In this document: one piece after another, positions 20,374-29,162 of the stretch
Layout: each line of letters begins with the position of its first letter
Position numbering within the stretch: position 1 is the stretch's first letter
Assembly (NCBI GenBank): GCA_963762885.1
Contig: CAVXNH010000090.1
Coordinates: 124,001-188,000, forward strand
Reading direction: 5' to 3'
From: JASHVB01 sp963762885
GTDB taxonomy: Bacteria; Pseudomonadota; Alphaproteobacteria; Acetobacterales; Acetobacteraceae
DNA: 64,000 nucleotides
The notes under the pieces: model-generated
What the model was told of the DNA's origin: nothing
The model's database searches: none
What the model saw: only the letters and a program-made list of their open reading frames with translations
Position numbers and translations under genes: made by a program

Positions 20374-20766
20374 TTATACGTCGGCGATCTTTTCCCAGAA
20401 CAGTTCGCGTTGCTCGGACGCTCCGTTGTTGGTGCGTGGCGGGGGGCGCAACACCATCAGGTTGCCTTCGAAGCGCACGTCGCGCACCTGGTCGGAGCCG
20501 ATGCGGGTCGGGTCGGAGGCGGCGTCCACTCGGGTAATGAGTTGCTTGCCGTCGAAGGTGTAGTTGCCGCAGTAGCTGCTGTATTCGCGGCGGGCGCCGT
20601 CGGGGATTTCGCGTCTGCCGTCGCATGTCACGGCCATCATGCGGCCGTCGGGTCCCAGCATCACGCGGCCCATGGGATGTCCGCCATAGGGGGCGGGCAG
20701 TTCGGTGCCGTTCGCGTCTCGGGCGATGGCGCGCACCAGGCGCCAGGTGCCGTGAACCGATGTCAT
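20374..20766 (-). CDS. Lipocalin-like domain protein
   Basis: 130 aa from ATG 20766 (MTSVHGTWRLVRAIARDANG). It fits the Lipocalin_5 family pattern: GTWRLV at the start, a PYGGHPMGRVMLGPDGRMMAV strand pair, then YCGNYTFDGKQLITRVDAA. The start overlaps the out-of-frame 3' end of the gene upstream, so the two were probably coupled. The longer in-frame ORF that begins at 21477 is an artefact of the frameshift in that gene. Relatives are often found beside catabolic genes of unknown role. Confidence 0.75.
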   Translation of the reverse strand: MTSVHGTWRLVRAIARDANGTELPAPYGGHPMGRVMLGPDGRMMAVTCDGRREIPDGARREYSSYCGNYTFDGKQLITRVDAASDPTRIGSDQVRDVRFEGNLMVLRPPPRTNNGASEQRELFWEKIADV

Positions 20767-20780
20767 TGCGTGCGTGCCTT

Positions 20781-21453
20781 TTATAGTTTCGGGAAGATGC
20801 GTTCGAACACCGCGGGGGAGCCTGCGTCGAGGCGCATGGCGGCGCGGACCCGCTTGCTCCAGGGGTTGGAGTTCGCGAGCGTCGTTCCATTCCTTGGTGT
20901 CGGGAACTTGCGGGTTTTCGAATTCGTAAACGGTCAGGTATTTGGGTTGGGCTTCGATGGCGAGGTAGCGGCGGGCGCGGATGACGCCGGGGACTTGCAG
21001 GAAGCCCGGGATGTAGCAGGTGTTGTACCAGTCGTTGAACTCCTCCTCCATCGACGCCATGACGTCGATGCGGCCCATTTGCAGGTAGCGCGGCATTTCG
21101 GTGGGGTGGTCCGCCGGGTGGGTACGCGCGGGGAAGATCTGCCGGTAGCCATTGAGCAAGAAGTTGCGGCCGGCGGTGCTGGGGGAGGTTGTGAGACGCC
21201 GAGGCGATGGCTGATAGCGCACCGTGTCGAGGAACGCGGCGGAGCGCAGGACGTTGTGATCTTCCAGTTCGTACATTGCCAGGTATTTCGGGCCGCCGCG
21301 CAGGGCTCGGTAGCGGCCGGCGCTGAGGAAGCCGGGGACTTCCAGCAAACGGGCGATGTGTTCCTCGTCGTACCAGCGGTTGAATTCGGCCTCGTGCGCC
21401 GGATCGATGTCGGTCCAGGCCATCAGCAGGCCGGTGCCTCGGGTCTTCGGCAT
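20781..21453 (-). CDS. Two-repeat dimeric alpha/beta-barrel protein, frameshifted near 20875
   Basis: From ATG 21453 (MPKTRGTGLLMAWTDIDPAH), preceded by GGGGGAGAAACC. Two copies of an EthD/DUF4286-like ferredoxin fold are visible: EFNRWYDEEHIARLLEVPGFLSAGRY (about residues 20-45) and EFNDWYNTCYIPGFLQVPGVIRARRY (about 125-150), each followed by PKYL(A/T)(M/V)YE. After ...EWNDAR the frame changes by one base: the other frame gives a natural end, NSNPWSKRVRAAMRLDAGS...FPKL, stopping at 20781. About 224 aa if repaired. Function unknown. Next gene downstream: the lipocalin-like protein. Confidence 0.65.
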
Positions 21454-21501
21454 GTTGGTTTCTCCCCCTTTTCGCAAGGCGCATGCCCGGCGACCTACAG
21501 T

Positions 21502-22389
21502 TCATGCTGTCACGACGACACCACGCTGTCGGCATTCAATACTCTGCTCGATTCTTGATGCAAGCTGACCGCTGACCGGCGTCATCGGCAGGCGAAGCTC
21601 GGGCGAGGCGATCCATCCCTCGCGCCAGAGCCAGTGTTTGATCGGCGCCGGGCTAGGCTCGGCGAACAACAGGCCGACGATGGTGGCGAGTTCGCGCCAA
21701 CGCTCCAGCGCGGCGGCGATGTTTCCATTGAGCAAATCGTTGCGCGTGGTGGCGAAGGCGGTGGGATCGATATGTGCCGAAGCAAGAATGCCGCCATCCG
21801 CACCATGCGCGATCGCCGAATAGAACAGCGCATCCTCTCCGGTCATGACCGAGAAGCTCGCCGGCCGGGTGCGCAGCAGGTCGAAGGTCTGCGCATGCAC
21901 CGCACAGCAATCCTTGACGCCGACGACGTTGGGAAGTTCGGCAAGCCGCAGCAACGTGTCGTTCGTCATGTTGACGCCGGTGCGGTAGGGGATGTTGTAC
22001 AGCGCGATCGGCCTGTCGGTCTGTTCGGCGAGAACCGTGAAGTGCTGCCGCAAGCCCTCCTGCGACGGGCGCGTATAGTACGGGCAGGTAATGAGGTAAC
22101 CGTCGATTGCCCATGATCGCGTGTCGCGGATACGTTGTGCCATCCGACGCGTATCGCTGCCGCAGAGGCCGAGAAATATCGGCAGATTTGCGGATACTGT
22201 TTCGGTGGCGATGCTTACCAGCCGTTCGGTCTCGTTGGGATCCAGCGTCAGCGCCTCGCCAGTGGTGGCAGCGAGGATCAGGCCGTCGATTGGTGTGTCC
22301 AGATAGCGGCGCAGGAGCCGGACGAGGCTTATCTCGTCGAGCGAACCATCGGCGAACGGCGTGATCAGGGGGAGCCAAATTCCTTGCAT
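21502..22389 (-). CDS. DapA-family aldolase (dihydrodipicolinate synthase-like)
   Basis: 295 aa from ATG 22389 (MQGIWLPLITPFADGS), with GAGGAG just upstream. The pattern is that of class I aldolases of the DapA/NanA family: TTGE (43-46), Y131 in YNIPYRTG, and Schiff-base K159 in VVGVKDCC. Length matches the family. Biosynthetic DapA normally has GIKEATG after the lysine; here it is VKDCCAVH, so this may be another pyruvate-dependent aldolase. It lies downstream of a sugar transporter without ATPase, which favours a catabolic substrate. The leader (22390-22618) contains a strong terminator hairpin. Confidence 0.85.
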   Translation of the reverse strand: MQGIWLPLITPFADGSLDEISLVRLLRRYLDTPIDGLILAATTGEALTLDPNETERLVSIATETVSANLPIFLGLCGSDTRRMAQRIRDTRSWAIDGYLITCPYYTRPSQEGLRQHFTVLAEQTDRPIALYNIPYRTGVNMTNDTLLRLAELPNVVGVKDCCAVHAQTFDLLRTRPASFSVMTGEDALFYSAIAHGADGGILASAHIDPTAFATTRNDLLNGNIAAALERWRELATIVGLLFAEPSPAPIKHWLWREGWIASPELRLPMTPVSGQLASRIEQSIECRQRGVVVTA

Positions 22390-22437
22390 GATGCTCTTCT
22401 CCTCGGTTGCGGTTTCGCCGGAGGGAAGCAGCCAGAC

Positions 22438-22472
22438 AAAGAAAAGGCCCCGTCCGTCTCCGGCGGGGCCTT
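22438..22472 (-). terminator. Strong intrinsic terminator hairpin in the leader of the DapA-like gene
   Basis: On the minus strand AAGGCCCCG, an 11-base loop, CGGGGCCTT, then a T-rich tail (TTCTTTG). It ends the ABC transporter transcript or, if a promoter lies near 22580, acts as an attenuator before the aldolase start at 22389, about 50 bases further on. Confidence 0.6.
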
Positions 22473-22580
22473 GTTGAAACTCCATGCGAACAGCTTGCTT
22501 AGCGCGCGAACGAGTTCTCGATCCCCGATGGAAGCGGGGGCTTTCGGCCCGAAGCTGACGCGTGAACGGTTCGCATGCCG

Positions 22581-22589
22581 ATACAGTAT
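22581..22589. promoter_or_regulatory. Possible operator, ATACTGTAT
   Basis: Near-palindrome ATAC-T-GTAT in the gap between the ABC binding-protein gene and the DapA-like gene. The same nine bases occur at 63367-63375, upstream of the amidohydrolase. GntR-type regulators often bind such short AT palindromes; the assignment is a guess. Confidence 0.25.
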
Positions 22590-22618
22590 GCAGCCTCCGA
22601 CCCTGCCGTCAATCGAGA

Positions 22619-23929
22619 TTATTCCGGCAGCTTCAATGCGGTCTGGTCCACATAGGGCTTCATCAGCGCATCAGCCTGCTGCTGCGCGGTCGCCATCGCG
22701 GCTTCCGGCGTGGTCTTGCCTGACAGCACCGCCTGCACGCCGTCCTCCAGCGCCTTGCGCACGGCCACCACGTCGTAGGTAGAGAACCAGCCGCGTGCAT
22801 ATTGCAACTGATCCAGCGCGACTTTCGCGTTGGGGTGATCCGCCAAGTAGGACTTCATCTCCGGCAGGTCGTAAGCGGCGATACGTGGCGCGAAGTAGCC
22901 GGTGAAGCGGCTCCAGCTTCCGGCGATCTCCGGGCTGGTCAGCCAGTTGATCAGTGTCCACGCCGCTGCCTGCTGTTCCGGCGAGGTGCCGCGCGGGATG
23001 ATCAGGCTGGCGCCGCCGATCGGCGCGGCGTTGACGACCTGGCGTGGCAGGAACGCCGTTTTGTACGGCGTCTTCATGTTGTCCTGCACGAACGACAAGG
23101 AGCCGGTGGACAGGATCATCATCGCAACGCGCCCCTGGAAGAAGGCTGTCGTGATGGTGTTAGCGTCGGTCACGCCGGGCGGCATCACGTGCCACTTGTT
23201 CACCATGGCGTCGATCAGCTTCACCGCGCCGATGGTTGACGGCGTGTTGTAGTAGACCTCGCCGCCGTAGTTGATGTTGTAGTAGTCGCCGCCATTGGCC
23301 ATCGCCAGGGCACTGGTGATCCAGCCGCAATAGTCGTAAGTGCCCGGGAACATCAGGCTCCACCGCGTGGTCTGGTTGCCGTCGTGTTTGACGAGCTTCT
23401 TCATGTCATCGATCCACTCCGCCCAGGTGACCGGGGGATGGTCGGGGTCCAGTCCGGCGTCCTTGAATGCATCGACGCTGTAGTAGAGCAGCGGGGTGGA
23501 GTTCTGGAACGGCACGCCGTAGACGTGCCCGCCTTCGGTTGCATTCAGCTTCAGCGCGGGCCAGAACTGCGCCATGTACTGGTCGGGCGTCATGGTGCCC
23601 TTGGCGATCAGCGGATCGAGCGAAATCGCGTCGTTGTTGATGACGTATTCGCGCACGAAGTTCGCACTCATCAGCACGAGGCCGGGGGAACGGCCAGCCT
23701 GGATCGCGGCGCGTGTTTTGAGGTTGGTGTCGTCGTAGGTGCCGGTATAGACGGCGGTGACGTGGACGTCGGGGTGCGTGGTGTCGAATTGCTCTATGAG
23801 TTTCTGCATCTCGGTGGCGAGTTTGCCTTGCACCGGCACGGGGAAAAAGAAATCGATGTCGGTGGCGGCGTGCGTGGCCGCGGGTGCGGTCAGTGCGAGC
23901 GCGAGCGCGGCGGCGTGTAGCAAACGCAT
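22619..23929 (-). CDS. Sugar/glycerol-phosphate ABC transporter binding protein (UgpB-like)
   Basis: 436 aa from ATG 23929 (MRLLHAAALALALTAPAATHAATDIDFFFP). The signal peptide is cut near residue 21. The family-1 solute-binding fold follows with FFFPVPVQGKLATEMQKLIEQFDTTHPDV, VPFQNSTPLLYYSVDAFKDAGLDP and TWAEWIDDMKKL, typical of UgpB-type proteins that bind glycerol-3-phosphate, its diesters or oligosaccharides. The long in-frame extension to 24520 lies over the permease gene and is not real. It starts 14 bases after the permease gene stop, in the same operon. The ligand is unknown. Confidence 0.88.
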   Translation of the reverse strand: MRLLHAAALALALTAPAATHAATDIDFFFPVPVQGKLATEMQKLIEQFDTTHPDVHVTAVYTGTYDDTNLKTRAAIQAGRSPGLVLMSANFVREYVINNDAISLDPLIAKGTMTPDQYMAQFWPALKLNATEGGHVYGVPFQNSTPLLYYSVDAFKDAGLDPDHPPVTWAEWIDDMKKLVKHDGNQTTRWSLMFPGTYDYCGWITSALAMANGGDYYNINYGGEVYYNTPSTIGAVKLIDAMVNKWHVMPPGVTDANTITTAFFQGRVAMMILSTGSLSFVQDNMKTPYKTAFLPRQVVNAAPIGGASLIIPRGTSPEQQAAAWTLINWLTSPEIAGSWSRFTGYFAPRIAAYDLPEMKSYLADHPNAKVALDQLQYARGWFSTYDVVAVRKALEDGVQAVLSGKTTPEAAMATAQQQADALMKPYVDQTALKLPE

Positions 23930-23943
23930 GCGGTAGGTTCCCT

Positions 23944-24804
23944 CTATTTTATACCGGACAAGGTGAAGCTGGCGACGAAGCGCCGTTGGAACAGGATGAA
24001 CGCCACTAACAGCGGTGCGGCGACGAAGAAGGTGCCGGCGGCGATGACGCCCCACTCGGAGCCGGCCTCGGCACCGGAGGTGAAGGACGCGAGGCCGACG
24101 GTGAGCACCTGTGTGGATGGCGACGAGGTGGCCATCAGCGGCCAGAGGAACTCGTTCCAGTGCGAGGTGACGGAGATGATGGCGAAGGCGGTGAGGCCGG
24201 GTTTTGCGAGCGGCAGGAGGACCCGGAAGATGATGGTGGGGACGGAGGCGCCGTCGAGCATCGCGGCTTCCTCGTAGTCGCGCGGGATGGTGCGGAAGGT
24301 CTGGCGCATGAGGAAGACGCCGAAGGCGGAGGCGCAATAGGGGGCGGCGACGCCGGCGAGCGTGTCGTAGAGGTGGAGTTGGATCAGGGTGGTCATGTTG
24401 GGAACGATGAGGATCGGCGGGACCAACATGAGCTGGAGCAGGAATGCGTAGAATAGCGTGTTGCGGCCTGGGAAGTTCAGGCGGGCGAAGGCGTAGCCGG
24501 CGAGGCTGACGGTGATGCACTGCACCAGCAGGATGCCGCCGCAGAGCAGGATGGTGTTGAGGTACCAGCGGGGGAAGTGGCCGTCGCTCCAGGCCTCGGC
24601 GAAGTTGGCGAGGCTGAAGGGGCCGGTGGGGAAGAGCGAGGCGATGTCGGAGGCTCCGACGGAGTCTGGGCGGAGGCTGGCGACAGCCATCCAGGCGAAC
24701 GGGGTGGCCCAGAGCAGGGCGGCGGCGATGAGGAGGAGCGACACGCCCGTCATGCCGGCCACCGGGTGGCCGGCATGACGGGGGGCGGGGGCATCAGCTT
24801 TCAT
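23944..24804 (-). CDS. Sugar ABC transporter inner-membrane permease (UgpE-like)
   Basis: 286 aa with six predicted membrane helices. The coupling EAA loop is EEAAMLDGASVPTIIFRVLLPLAKPGL. It overlaps the other permease by 11 bases. Residues 9-17 (RHAGHPVAG) are encoded by a copy of the dispersed palindromic repeat (24746-24782), so the N-terminus may have been extended by repeat insertion. An internal ATG at 24753 (MTGVSLLLIAAALL) would give a more usual start just before the first helix. No ATPase gene is in this operon. Confidence 0.88.
   Translation of the reverse strand: MKADAPAPRHAGHPVAGMTGVSLLLIAAALLWATPFAWMAVASLRPDSVGASDIASLFPTGPFSLANFAEAWSDGHFPRWYLNTILLCGGILLVQCITVSLAGYAFARLNFPGRNTLFYAFLLQLMLVPPILIVPNMTTLIQLHLYDTLAGVAAPYCASAFGVFLMRQTFRTIPRDYEEAAMLDGASVPTIIFRVLLPLAKPGLTAFAIISVTSHWNEFLWPLMATSSPSTQVLTVGLASFTSGAEAGSEWGVIAAGTFFVAAPLLVAFILFQRRFVASFTLSGIK
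24746..24782. repeat. Perfect 17-bp-arm palindrome inside the ugpE-like 5' end
   Basis: CCCGTCATGCCGGCCAC / GTGGCCGGCATGACGGG with a 3-base loop. It belongs to the dispersed palindrome family normally confined to gaps between genes, but here lies within the first 20 codons of the permease. Confidence 0.8.
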
Positions 24805-25855
24805 AGTGGGTGCCTCGCTCCAGGGTGCGGAGCGACGTGATCGACAGGGCGAAGAGGAACGCCACGCTGACCACCGTCGCGGCGGAGGCCAGGCCGATGT
24901 CGTAGTTCTGGTGTGCCTGTTGGTAAATGTAGAACAGCACCAGCGAGGTTGAGTCGGACGGCCCGCCCTGGGTCATGACGATGACGTGGTCCACTTGGGT
25001 CAGCACGTTGAGGATCGCAATCACCGAGACGAAGCCCAGCGTGGGCATGAGCAACGGGAAGGTGATGCGGAGGAAGCGTTGCCACGCGCCTGCTCCGTCG
25101 ATCTTCGCGGCGTCGATGAAGTCCTGCGGGATGCCTGACAGGCCGGCGAGGAAGAACAGCATGTAGTAGCCGGTGTTCTTCCATATCGTGATGGCGATGA
25201 TGGAGCCGAGTGCGAGGGAGGGATCGCCGAGCCAGTTGGTCTCTGCGATGCCCAGTTTGGCGAGGTAATGGTCGAGCAAGCCGGCACCGGGGAGGAAGAT
25301 GAAGATGAACAGCGCGGCGGCGGCGACCAGGGGGATCAGTAGCGGCAGGGCGATGAGGGTGCGGAGGGTGCTGTGCAGGCGGGTGGAGTCTCGCAAGCCA
25401 AGGGCGAAGGCCAGGGCCAGGGTGAGGCTGGGGATGATCGTTCCGGCGGCGTAGAGAAGGTTGTTGGTAACGGCCCTGGCGAAGTGCGGGTCGGCGAAAA
25501 GGCGGGTGTAGTTGCCGATGCCGGGGTTGGAGGCGCCTTGGAAGGTGCGGACGGTGAGCGAGGAGACCAGGACTTTGACGACCGGTGCGTAGGTGAAGAG
25601 CACGAGAAAGAACGCCGACGGCGCGAGCAGGGCGGCGGCCAGTAGGGCGGGACGCGCCCGGGGGCGGCGTCGCGTGGCGGCGGCTTGGCGCGGGATGGCG
25701 CCGTATGCGTGGGTCTGGTACTGCTCATCGGGGGCACTGGGCTGTCCGGGCTGCTGGATAGGCGGGGGATGGTGACGGGCGTGTGACAGCGCGGCAACAG
25801 TGGGATGACAGTGTGGGGACGTTCCGCCCCATTGAACGGGGCCAGACAAGAGCAA
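24794..25855 (-). CDS. Sugar ABC transporter inner-membrane permease (UgpA-like), start uncertain
   Basis: About 290 aa of convincing MalF/UgpA-type permease from RARPALLAAALLAPSAFFLVLF onward, with EAA loop DAAKIDGAGAWQRFLRITFPLL and six helices. The N-terminal start is unclear. In frame, only a TTG at 25855 is available, giving about 60 low-complexity residues. An ATG near 25733 (MSSTRPTHTAPSRAKPPP) is one frame off, and a C5G3 run lies between it and the first helix, so a frameshift there or a displaced start is likely. It borders the AT-richer patch that starts near 26000; genes once upstream, including an ATPase, may have been lost. Confidence 0.8.
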   Translation of the reverse strand: MLLSGPVQWGGTSPHCHPTVAALSHARHHPPPIQQPGQPSAPDEQYQTHAYGAIPRQAAATRRRPRARPALLAAALLAPSAFFLVLFTYAPVVKVLVSSLTVRTFQGASNPGIGNYTRLFADPHFARAVTNNLLYAAGTIIPSLTLALAFALGLRDSTRLHSTLRTLIALPLLIPLVAAAALFIFIFLPGAGLLDHYLAKLGIAETNWLGDPSLALGSIIAITIWKNTGYYMLFFLAGLSGIPQDFIDAAKIDGAGAWQRFLRITFPLLMPTLGFVSVIAILNVLTQVDHVIVMTQGGPSDSTSLVLFYIYQQAHQNYDIGLASAATVVSVAFLFALSITSLRTLERGTHYES

Positions 25856-26016
25856 GAGCCGACGAAACCCCGATCTACCGGCGTGCTAGACGAGGCAGCC
25901 AGGCTATTCAGGTTCTTCTGCTGCACCGAGCGATAAGTGCCTTGCATCAATGTCAGCTCCGACGCTATCAGTTCGCAGATGAATCCGTCCAAGATGCAAC
26001 TCCACAATGAGGGATC

Positions 26017-28420
26017 ATGTCTGCAATCTACAGAGACCAAAACCGTCCTCTACGGGAACTGTTGGCAATGGCGGGCAAGGGCGACGACGCAACTCTGCTG
26101 ATCCCCGACCTGCAAAGACCGTATGTGTGGAACCCTCCACAAGTCATCGTCCTCATTGATTCGCTGATTCGGGGTTGGCCATTCGGAACTTTATTAACCT
26201 GGAAAGTGAGACAGGATGACCCAGCGCGCGATCTCGCTCGGTCATTCTGGAGAATAGTTGATCGTGTCGAAGACGACGAGGAACAACTCATCAGTAAGAA
26301 GCATCCACCAGCAGTATTCCACATGGTACTTGACGGTCAGCAGAGAGTTCAGAGCTTGTTGTTGGCACTAGGCCGAGCTTCCTACTTCGAATTACTTCAA
26401 GCGCCTGATACTACGAGACTTTCTAATAAAATTGGTCGAAAATGTGCCCATGTAAATCACGCGTTCGTGAGACTTATGAAGAACGAAAAAATGCTATGAT
26501 TTGCTCTCCGTGATCCGGAAATGCGCGCTCCAAACCCTGCTGCGCCGAGTGTAGCCAGTGGCAGCCCCCTCCAACCGACAAATATCGTGTTGGGCCAGTG
26601 GGTTGCAGTATTTGAAAGTAGGAAGCTCGGACTAGGAGGGGATGGATGGGGCTTCAGACTACTTGATCGACACTGGCACGAGCATATCAGCGGCCAAAAA
26701 CCAAGAGGCCCGCGAGGTAAAGCACACTGGTCTTTGGCCTGCCTTTGCGTAGATGTGCCGGCACTCACCGAGGCATATGCCGTACATAATCGGGTCAGCC
26801 TGATAGATTATACGTCGATACTGCGGTGGGTTGTCACGGACGACGCTTTGGGTCAGTCAAAGCTGCCCAAGCCATCTAACTATGTTGAACCTCTAATGAA
26901 GACGTCGGCAAACCTTGGGCGCTTCGTCCGCCTTGCAAGGCTATGGGAAGCGGCACCCGAACAAGCAGCTCTCGACCCGTTTGTAGCTCAGGATCTTGCT
27001 CGCCAAATTCTTGCGGACCACGGCGCGTCCGAGGAGGAACAGAATAATCGAAGCCGTTCCGTTGCCTCCCTGATCCTGGCTTTGAAGGAGGTCAAACAAA
27101 CCCGTGTCACTTACCTAGAGTTAGCGGAATATGAAGAGGCGTTAGGGTCGCGTGACACGTACAACGATGCAATTGTTAACATCTTCACTCGACTTAATAC
27201 AGCCGGGCGGACGCTGACACGGGAAGACATAACGTTTGCTTGGCTGAAGATTGGATGGCGTACCGAATATACCCATGGTCAAAGCGCGAAATCATGTATC
27301 GAAGAGCTTGCCGATAAGCTTGTAGACCTGTCGCTCCCGATATCTGTCGAGGATGTAGTATCTGCTATTAGTTTCGTTTGGTCTGTTTCATTCAATGCTG
27401 GGAAGCTCCTTACAAACGACGACCTTATGAAGGGAGAAGCTATCCGCCCTATGGCAGCGAACGTCTCGGAGCATTGGTCCGTCGTTGTGGAAGCAGTAAC
27501 AAAGGTCTCAGGCCACGTCAGGGATCGTGGGTGGCGTTTTCGTGAGCACTACCAGTCAGTCAACTCCATAGCGTACCTATGGGCGTGGTACTTTGCTGCG
27601 CTTCGGTGGCGCGATGGCGGTGGCCTTAAGGAACTAGAAAAGGATTTGTTAGATAAGTGCCTTGCGGACGCACTCGACACACTCGTTGACCGGTGGCTTA
27701 TTTGTTCGCAATGGGCTGGTATCTGGGCATCGGCGCAGGATTTAACCGGATATGCTACTCGGCTTGCAACCCGCCTCGCGGAACTCGGCGTAAAGTCAGA
27801 TCCGGTGGATGCCGCTGCGATCCTCAAAGATCATCTTCAGTCTGAGGTTATCACGCTTGACCAGCCTGCTACAAATGGCATGCTCGCCATAAACGCCGAC
27901 GACAGACAGCAGGTACGCCTCTATTATACTAGTTTGTGGCTTTGGAACCGGCTCGATAAGGAGCGGTGGAAGATGGCTAAGCTAGCTTTGCGGCACATGA
28001 GCAGACGACAAAATAGCCTAGAAGTGGATCATATTGTCGCCTACGATTTATGGCAATCGAAGGTCAAGTCTCAAGCGTCATCAGCCGAGTCAAGGGTCGG
28101 AGGCGATCAATGACGAAGAAATGGCCGCTCGGGTCAACGAGCTAGGAAACTGCATGTTGCTTGAGAAGAACTTCAACATTTCAAAAAGCAATCGTCCACT
28201 AAAAGATTTTCTTGAAGGCGTGCACGAGTTCAAAACAGGCGTGTTGACCATAGCGGAGTGGGCCCAGGCACTAGATCTTGAGATGCCACAGGTTGATTTT
28301 GCGACGACGACAGTGGAGGTTCTTCGTGGATTATTCGCTGAGCGCACCCGCAAAGTCCGTGCCGACCTCGAGCAGTTTATACGAGGCACAAAGGAACGAG
28401 TTGATCTCGTAGCGGAGTGA
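26017..28420 (+). pseudogene. Decayed DUF262/DUF1524 protein (GmrSD-like nuclease)
   Basis: Three ORFs make up one gene. The N-terminal part (26017-26499) has the DUF262 signatures LIPDLQRPYVWNPPQVIVLIDSLIRGW and DGQQRVQSLLLALG. An in-frame TGA at 26497-26499 interrupts it, and the same frame continues (FALRDPEMRAPNP) to 28113. The C-terminal DUF1524 HNH region begins LEVDHIVAYDLW, but its second half (VNELGNCMLLEKNFNISKSNRPL) lies one frame away, up to 28420. So there is one nonsense codon and one frameshift. In GmrSD and relatives, DUF262 hydrolyses NTP and DUF1524 cuts (modified) DNA. Base composition is clearly more AT-rich than its neighbours, suggesting transfer. Probably non-functional. 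Confidence 0.75.
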
Positions 28421-28483
28421 CACCCCATGTCCAAGTGCCCTTCCAAGTGGTTTAGGCTGCTCGGCGCGCAGCGATCTAGCCAG

Positions 28484-28500
28484 CTATCGCGATGCGATAG
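28484..28500. promoter_or_regulatory. Inverted repeat upstream of antitoxin, possible operator
   Basis: CTATCGC GAT GCGATAG, a perfect 7-bp inverted repeat with a 3-base spacer, 66 bases before the antitoxin start. Antitoxins usually bind such repeats in their own promoter; the assignment is inferred from position only. Confidence 0.35.
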
Positions 28501-28566
28501 TAGCATCTCGCTTATTGAACTCGTGCCGGCGATGATTAACCTCTCCCTGCGCTGAAGGAGCCGACC

Positions 28567-28761
28567 TTGCAAGCCGACGCGCTGATCGAGAAAATCCAGG
28601 CGCTGCGGCCAGAGCAATTAGCGGAGGTCGAGGACTTCGTGGACTTCATCCGCCTGCGCGAGCAGCGGCGCACGCTCACCCGTGCCGCGGCGGCAACCAG
28701 TGCTCCGGCCTTCGCCGCCGTTTGGGACGATCCGAAAGACGACGCCTTCGATGCCCTATGA
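28567..28761 (+). CDS. Antitoxin-like protein (DUF2281/VapB-type)
   Basis: 64 aa, TTG start with AAGGAG upstream. MQADALIEKIQALRPEQLAEVEDFVDFIRLRE is the typical helical DUF2281-like opening of small antitoxins, and the tail AAVWDDPKDDAFDAL is acidic and toxin-binding in style. The stop overlaps an ATG that opens a MazF/PemK-like reading frame cut off after about a dozen codons, so the antitoxin is now an orphan. Confidence 0.65.
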   Translation: MQADALIEKIQALRPEQLAEVEDFVDFIRLREQRRTLTRAAAATSAPAFAAVWDDPKDDAFDAL

Positions 28762-28786
28762 GTTCGGCAACGTCGTCCTGGTGACG
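28751..28786 (+). pseudogene. Remnant of MazF/PemK-like toxin gene
   Basis: ATG 28751 overlaps the antitoxin stop by 11 bases, as in intact pairs. It encodes MPYEFGNVVLVT, which matches the opening of PemK-like toxins (FGDVVLVxFPFT). After this the frame loses all similarity and runs into the 3' end of the opposing gene at 28791. The toxin body is missing, so a deletion or replacement joined here. Confidence 0.5.
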
Positions 28787-28790
28787 ACCC

Positions 28791-29120
28791 TCAGGCGTGA
28801 ACTGCATTCCGAGCATTCACCAGCATCGCCTCGATCGACCGGATCAGGCTCAGATCGTTGTCGAACGCGAACACGTCATCCTCTGCCGGACCGCTGCGTT
28901 CGGTGCGCAGCCGCGCTGCCTTCGCTTCAAGCGCAGCTAAAGCAATGGTTGCGATGTCGTGCGGGAGCGGTCCGGCCCCGTCATTGGGCGGTCCGCCGGG
29001 TTGCCTGACTTGCGGATGATCGGCCGACCACCGGACCCACCGCGCGCGCTGCTGGGCGTCCGGCAAGAGACCGACGGCATCGTCAAGCACGCGCCGAGCC
29101 TTCGCAGAGAACAGAATCAT
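28791..29120 (-). CDS. Hypothetical protein, 109 aa
   Basis: No family recognised. MILFSAKARRVLDDAVGLLPDAQQRARWVRWSADHP, then a proline/glycine-rich stretch and a helical C-terminal part (DIATIALAALEAKAARLRTE...IRSIEAMLVNARNAVHA). It lies downstream of the ParE-like toxin on the same strand, 42 bases away, in the accessory patch. Could be a third component or an unrelated passenger. Confidence 0.45.
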   Translation of the reverse strand: MILFSAKARRVLDDAVGLLPDAQQRARWVRWSADHPQVRQPGGPPNDGAGPLPHDIATIALAALEAKAARLRTERSGPAEDDVFAFDNDLSLIRSIEAMLVNARNAVHA

Positions 29121-29162
29121 CCAGCACTTTCACTCATACCCAACCTCCGCGTTCGCGTCGTA

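Noticed and set aside
20374..21477. Single 367-aa fusion of the alpha/beta-barrel and lipocalin domains
   Set aside because: The joining stretch is low-complexity out-of-frame sequence; a one-base shift restores natural ends to both proteins.
25336..26040. 234-aa minus-strand ORF upstream of the permease
   Set aside because: Pro/Ser-rich shadow of the permease frame; only its internal ATG near 25733 is of interest.
26497..26499. TGA as selenocysteine or read-through codon
   Set aside because: No SECIS-like hairpin was evident and a second lesion lies downstream; decay is simpler.
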